From assembly GCA_023957115.1 (NCBI GenBank), contig JAMLHN010000010.1:38824-102823 (forward strand): a stretch of DNA of 64,000 bases, in the 5' to 3' direction. The stretch's first letter is position 1; every line of letters begins with the position of its first letter. The notes beneath the pieces are model-generated. The model worked only from the letters and a program-made list of their open reading frames with translations, was not told the origin of the DNA and searched no databases. The DNA comes from Thermomicrobiales bacterium. Lineage in GTDB: Bacteria; Chloroflexota; Chloroflexia; Thermomicrobiales; UBA6265. Below, one piece after another: positions 63,127 to 64,000 of this stretch. The translations under genes and the position numbers were made by a program.

Positions 63127-63252
63127 CATTGTCATTCTGAGCAACGCGAAGAATCTCTCCTCGTGCCGAGGCGAATGCCTGTTCCTCGGTGGGCGGATTG
63201 TCTGGTGCGTCCGAACGAGAGAGATCCTTCACTTCGTTCAGGATGACAATGG
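63127..63252. repeat. Inverted pair of AGATCCTTCG-type elements inside the kinase gene
   Basis: CATTGTCATTCTGAGC...AAGAATCTCTCC (63127-63160) and GAGAGATCCTTCACTTCGTT...CAGGATGACAATGG (63218-63252) face each other. The pair is translated within the kinase (ILNEVKDLSRS and ILRVAQNDN), like palindromic elements that insert in frame. Confidence 0.8.
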
Positions 63253-63682
63253 GGTGGAATGACGATTGGTGAAATGGAATCAGACGGTCGGCGAGGCGTT
63301 GGGCGAGGTCGTCTGGAGCCGCGTCTTCCCGGAGCAGAACGTCGAGCATGCGGTCCGCGGGCATGCGGCGCATGAGGGTGGCCCATTCGAGCGGTTCGCC
63401 GGTGGCATCGACCCCGTCGGCCGTTACGGGGACGACCCCGAGGTAGACATCGGTGGTCAGCCGGCGGTTGAGTCGAACCTCGTCTTCGCAGGCTTGTTTG
63501 CGTTTGGCGGGATCGCGAAAATCAACAAAACCCAGATCGACCGGTCGCTTCAGCTTGACGACCTTGTCGCCGGCCAGCAGCACCCAGGAGATATGGGTTT
63601 CGATCAGGCGCACCTCATCCACCGGCCAAGGATAGGCGGCGGGATCGAGCAATTGCTGGATGTCGAATGGGGGCGCGGACAT

Positions 63683-64000
63683 GGCCGCCGTCCTCCGTTC
63701 CTCGCGTGCGTCAGATCGAGCGGACCCCGTATTCGTGGCCGCGGCGCCATCGGTATCAAGTCTACCGAGTGGAGCTGCCGCCGCCATTTCACGGGTCGGC
63801 GTGGTGTTGCGAATTCGTGACAGACGAGGAGTTAGGAGCTGGGATTTAGGAGTTAGGAATACCGGGTGGTGTGAGTCCGGAGAAGGGAAGTGACCACGCC
63901 GCGACGCGGTTTGGGTCCCAATTCGGAGACCAGGTCGCTGGTGGCAAGAGGGCAGACACGCTAATGGTTACAACTTAAGCTCAGATCCCCGCGTACGAAT
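63683..64000. other. Gene-free end of window
   Basis: Upstream region of the kinase operon, with a heptad array at 63828-63855. No gene is seen in either direction up to the edge. Confidence 0.5.
63828..63855. repeat. Heptad repeat, GGAGTTA family
   Basis: GGAGTTA, GGAGCTG, GGATTTA, GGAGTTA; three of four units are identical to the array at 52230. Confidence 0.85.

Larger units (their letters stand above)
61891..63682 (-). pseudogene. APH-like/P-loop bifunctional kinase with repeat insertion and frame breaks
   Basis: From the ATG at 63682 (GGAGG upstream) residues 1-150 and 240-440 show an APH-like domain (DKVVKLKRPVDLGFVDFRDP, GHGDLRCEHICLEPDAMQIY, YDCVEFEIAIRCADVASDLA), then a P-loop kinase begins with LVSGLSGSGKSTVAAAIAR. 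The frame ends at 62378 but the kinase continues in other frames (TAIVDATFLDNDQRERFAAV, then REHQQKLLRDIPLRIPEGAL to 61891). A ~75-residue block between FHQSS and PADPDVYLTVL is encoded by palindromic repeats (63037-63252). The family is annotated as bifunctional aminoglycoside phosphotransferase/ATPase; the role is unknown. Confidence 0.75.

Overview
The window is a high-GC bacterial chromosome segment. Gene content, the large share of membrane-anchored propeller proteins, Tat-type signals, menaquinone genes, a Uma2 protein, DinB/YCII proteins and a phosphoketolase-acetate kinase operon fit a Chloroflexota of the Thermomicrobia type. This placement is inference; no rRNA or tRNA gene was seen to confirm it. 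No CRISPR array, prophage or transposase was seen.

Layout. 0-13 kb: a cut-off VIT-domain protein, an AlbA_2/ATPase regulator, an orphan ParD-like antitoxin, a short UvrA-class protein, a flavin-binding protein, a Uma2 protein, a NarL-type two-component pair, a cupredoxin-like protein and a secreted lipase. 13-25.5 kb: a baeRF/Vms1-like protein, then three ECF sigma factor plus membrane-anchored PQQ-type beta-propeller modules; modules 1 and 2 share an identical, equally spaced promoter motif. 25.8-30 kb: a DinB protein and a peptide-type ABC importer. 30-38 kb: a phosphotransferase, a RecQ-like helicase that lacks its DEAH region, a HepT/MntA toxin-antitoxin pair, menA-menG and an LLM-class oxidoreductase. 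38-47 kb: two Cys-rich exported proteins with LPATG tails, an AbrB/PIN pair with a clear operator, a siderophore-interacting protein, accD-accA and a possible structured RNA. 47-58 kb: a double SagB-type oxidoreductase, two methyltransferases, an ABC exporter, a PaiB-like protein and a second complete peptide importer. 58-63.7 kb: a kinase-ackA-xfp operon.

Two genome-wide patterns stand out. First, about 28 non-coding or C-terminal sites carry repeats with a strict 7-bp period but many different unit sequences; three are long perfect arrays next to the 5' ends of regulatory genes, and four form the stop codon and last residues of genes. Second, frame breaks cluster in a few genes (second and third propeller, DppC-like permease, DinB, LLM oxidoreductase, ABC exporter, phosphoketolase, kinase). 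The coding sense is intact in alternating frames, often across G runs, so local sequencing error is at least as likely as true decay. Genes marked pseudogene here should be read as frame-disrupted as presented.

The best candidates for undescribed biology are the paired sigma/propeller modules with a shared promoter and a conserved juxtamembrane motif, the heptad repeat system around regulatory genes, and the LexA-box-controlled RecQ-like protein without a Walker B motif.
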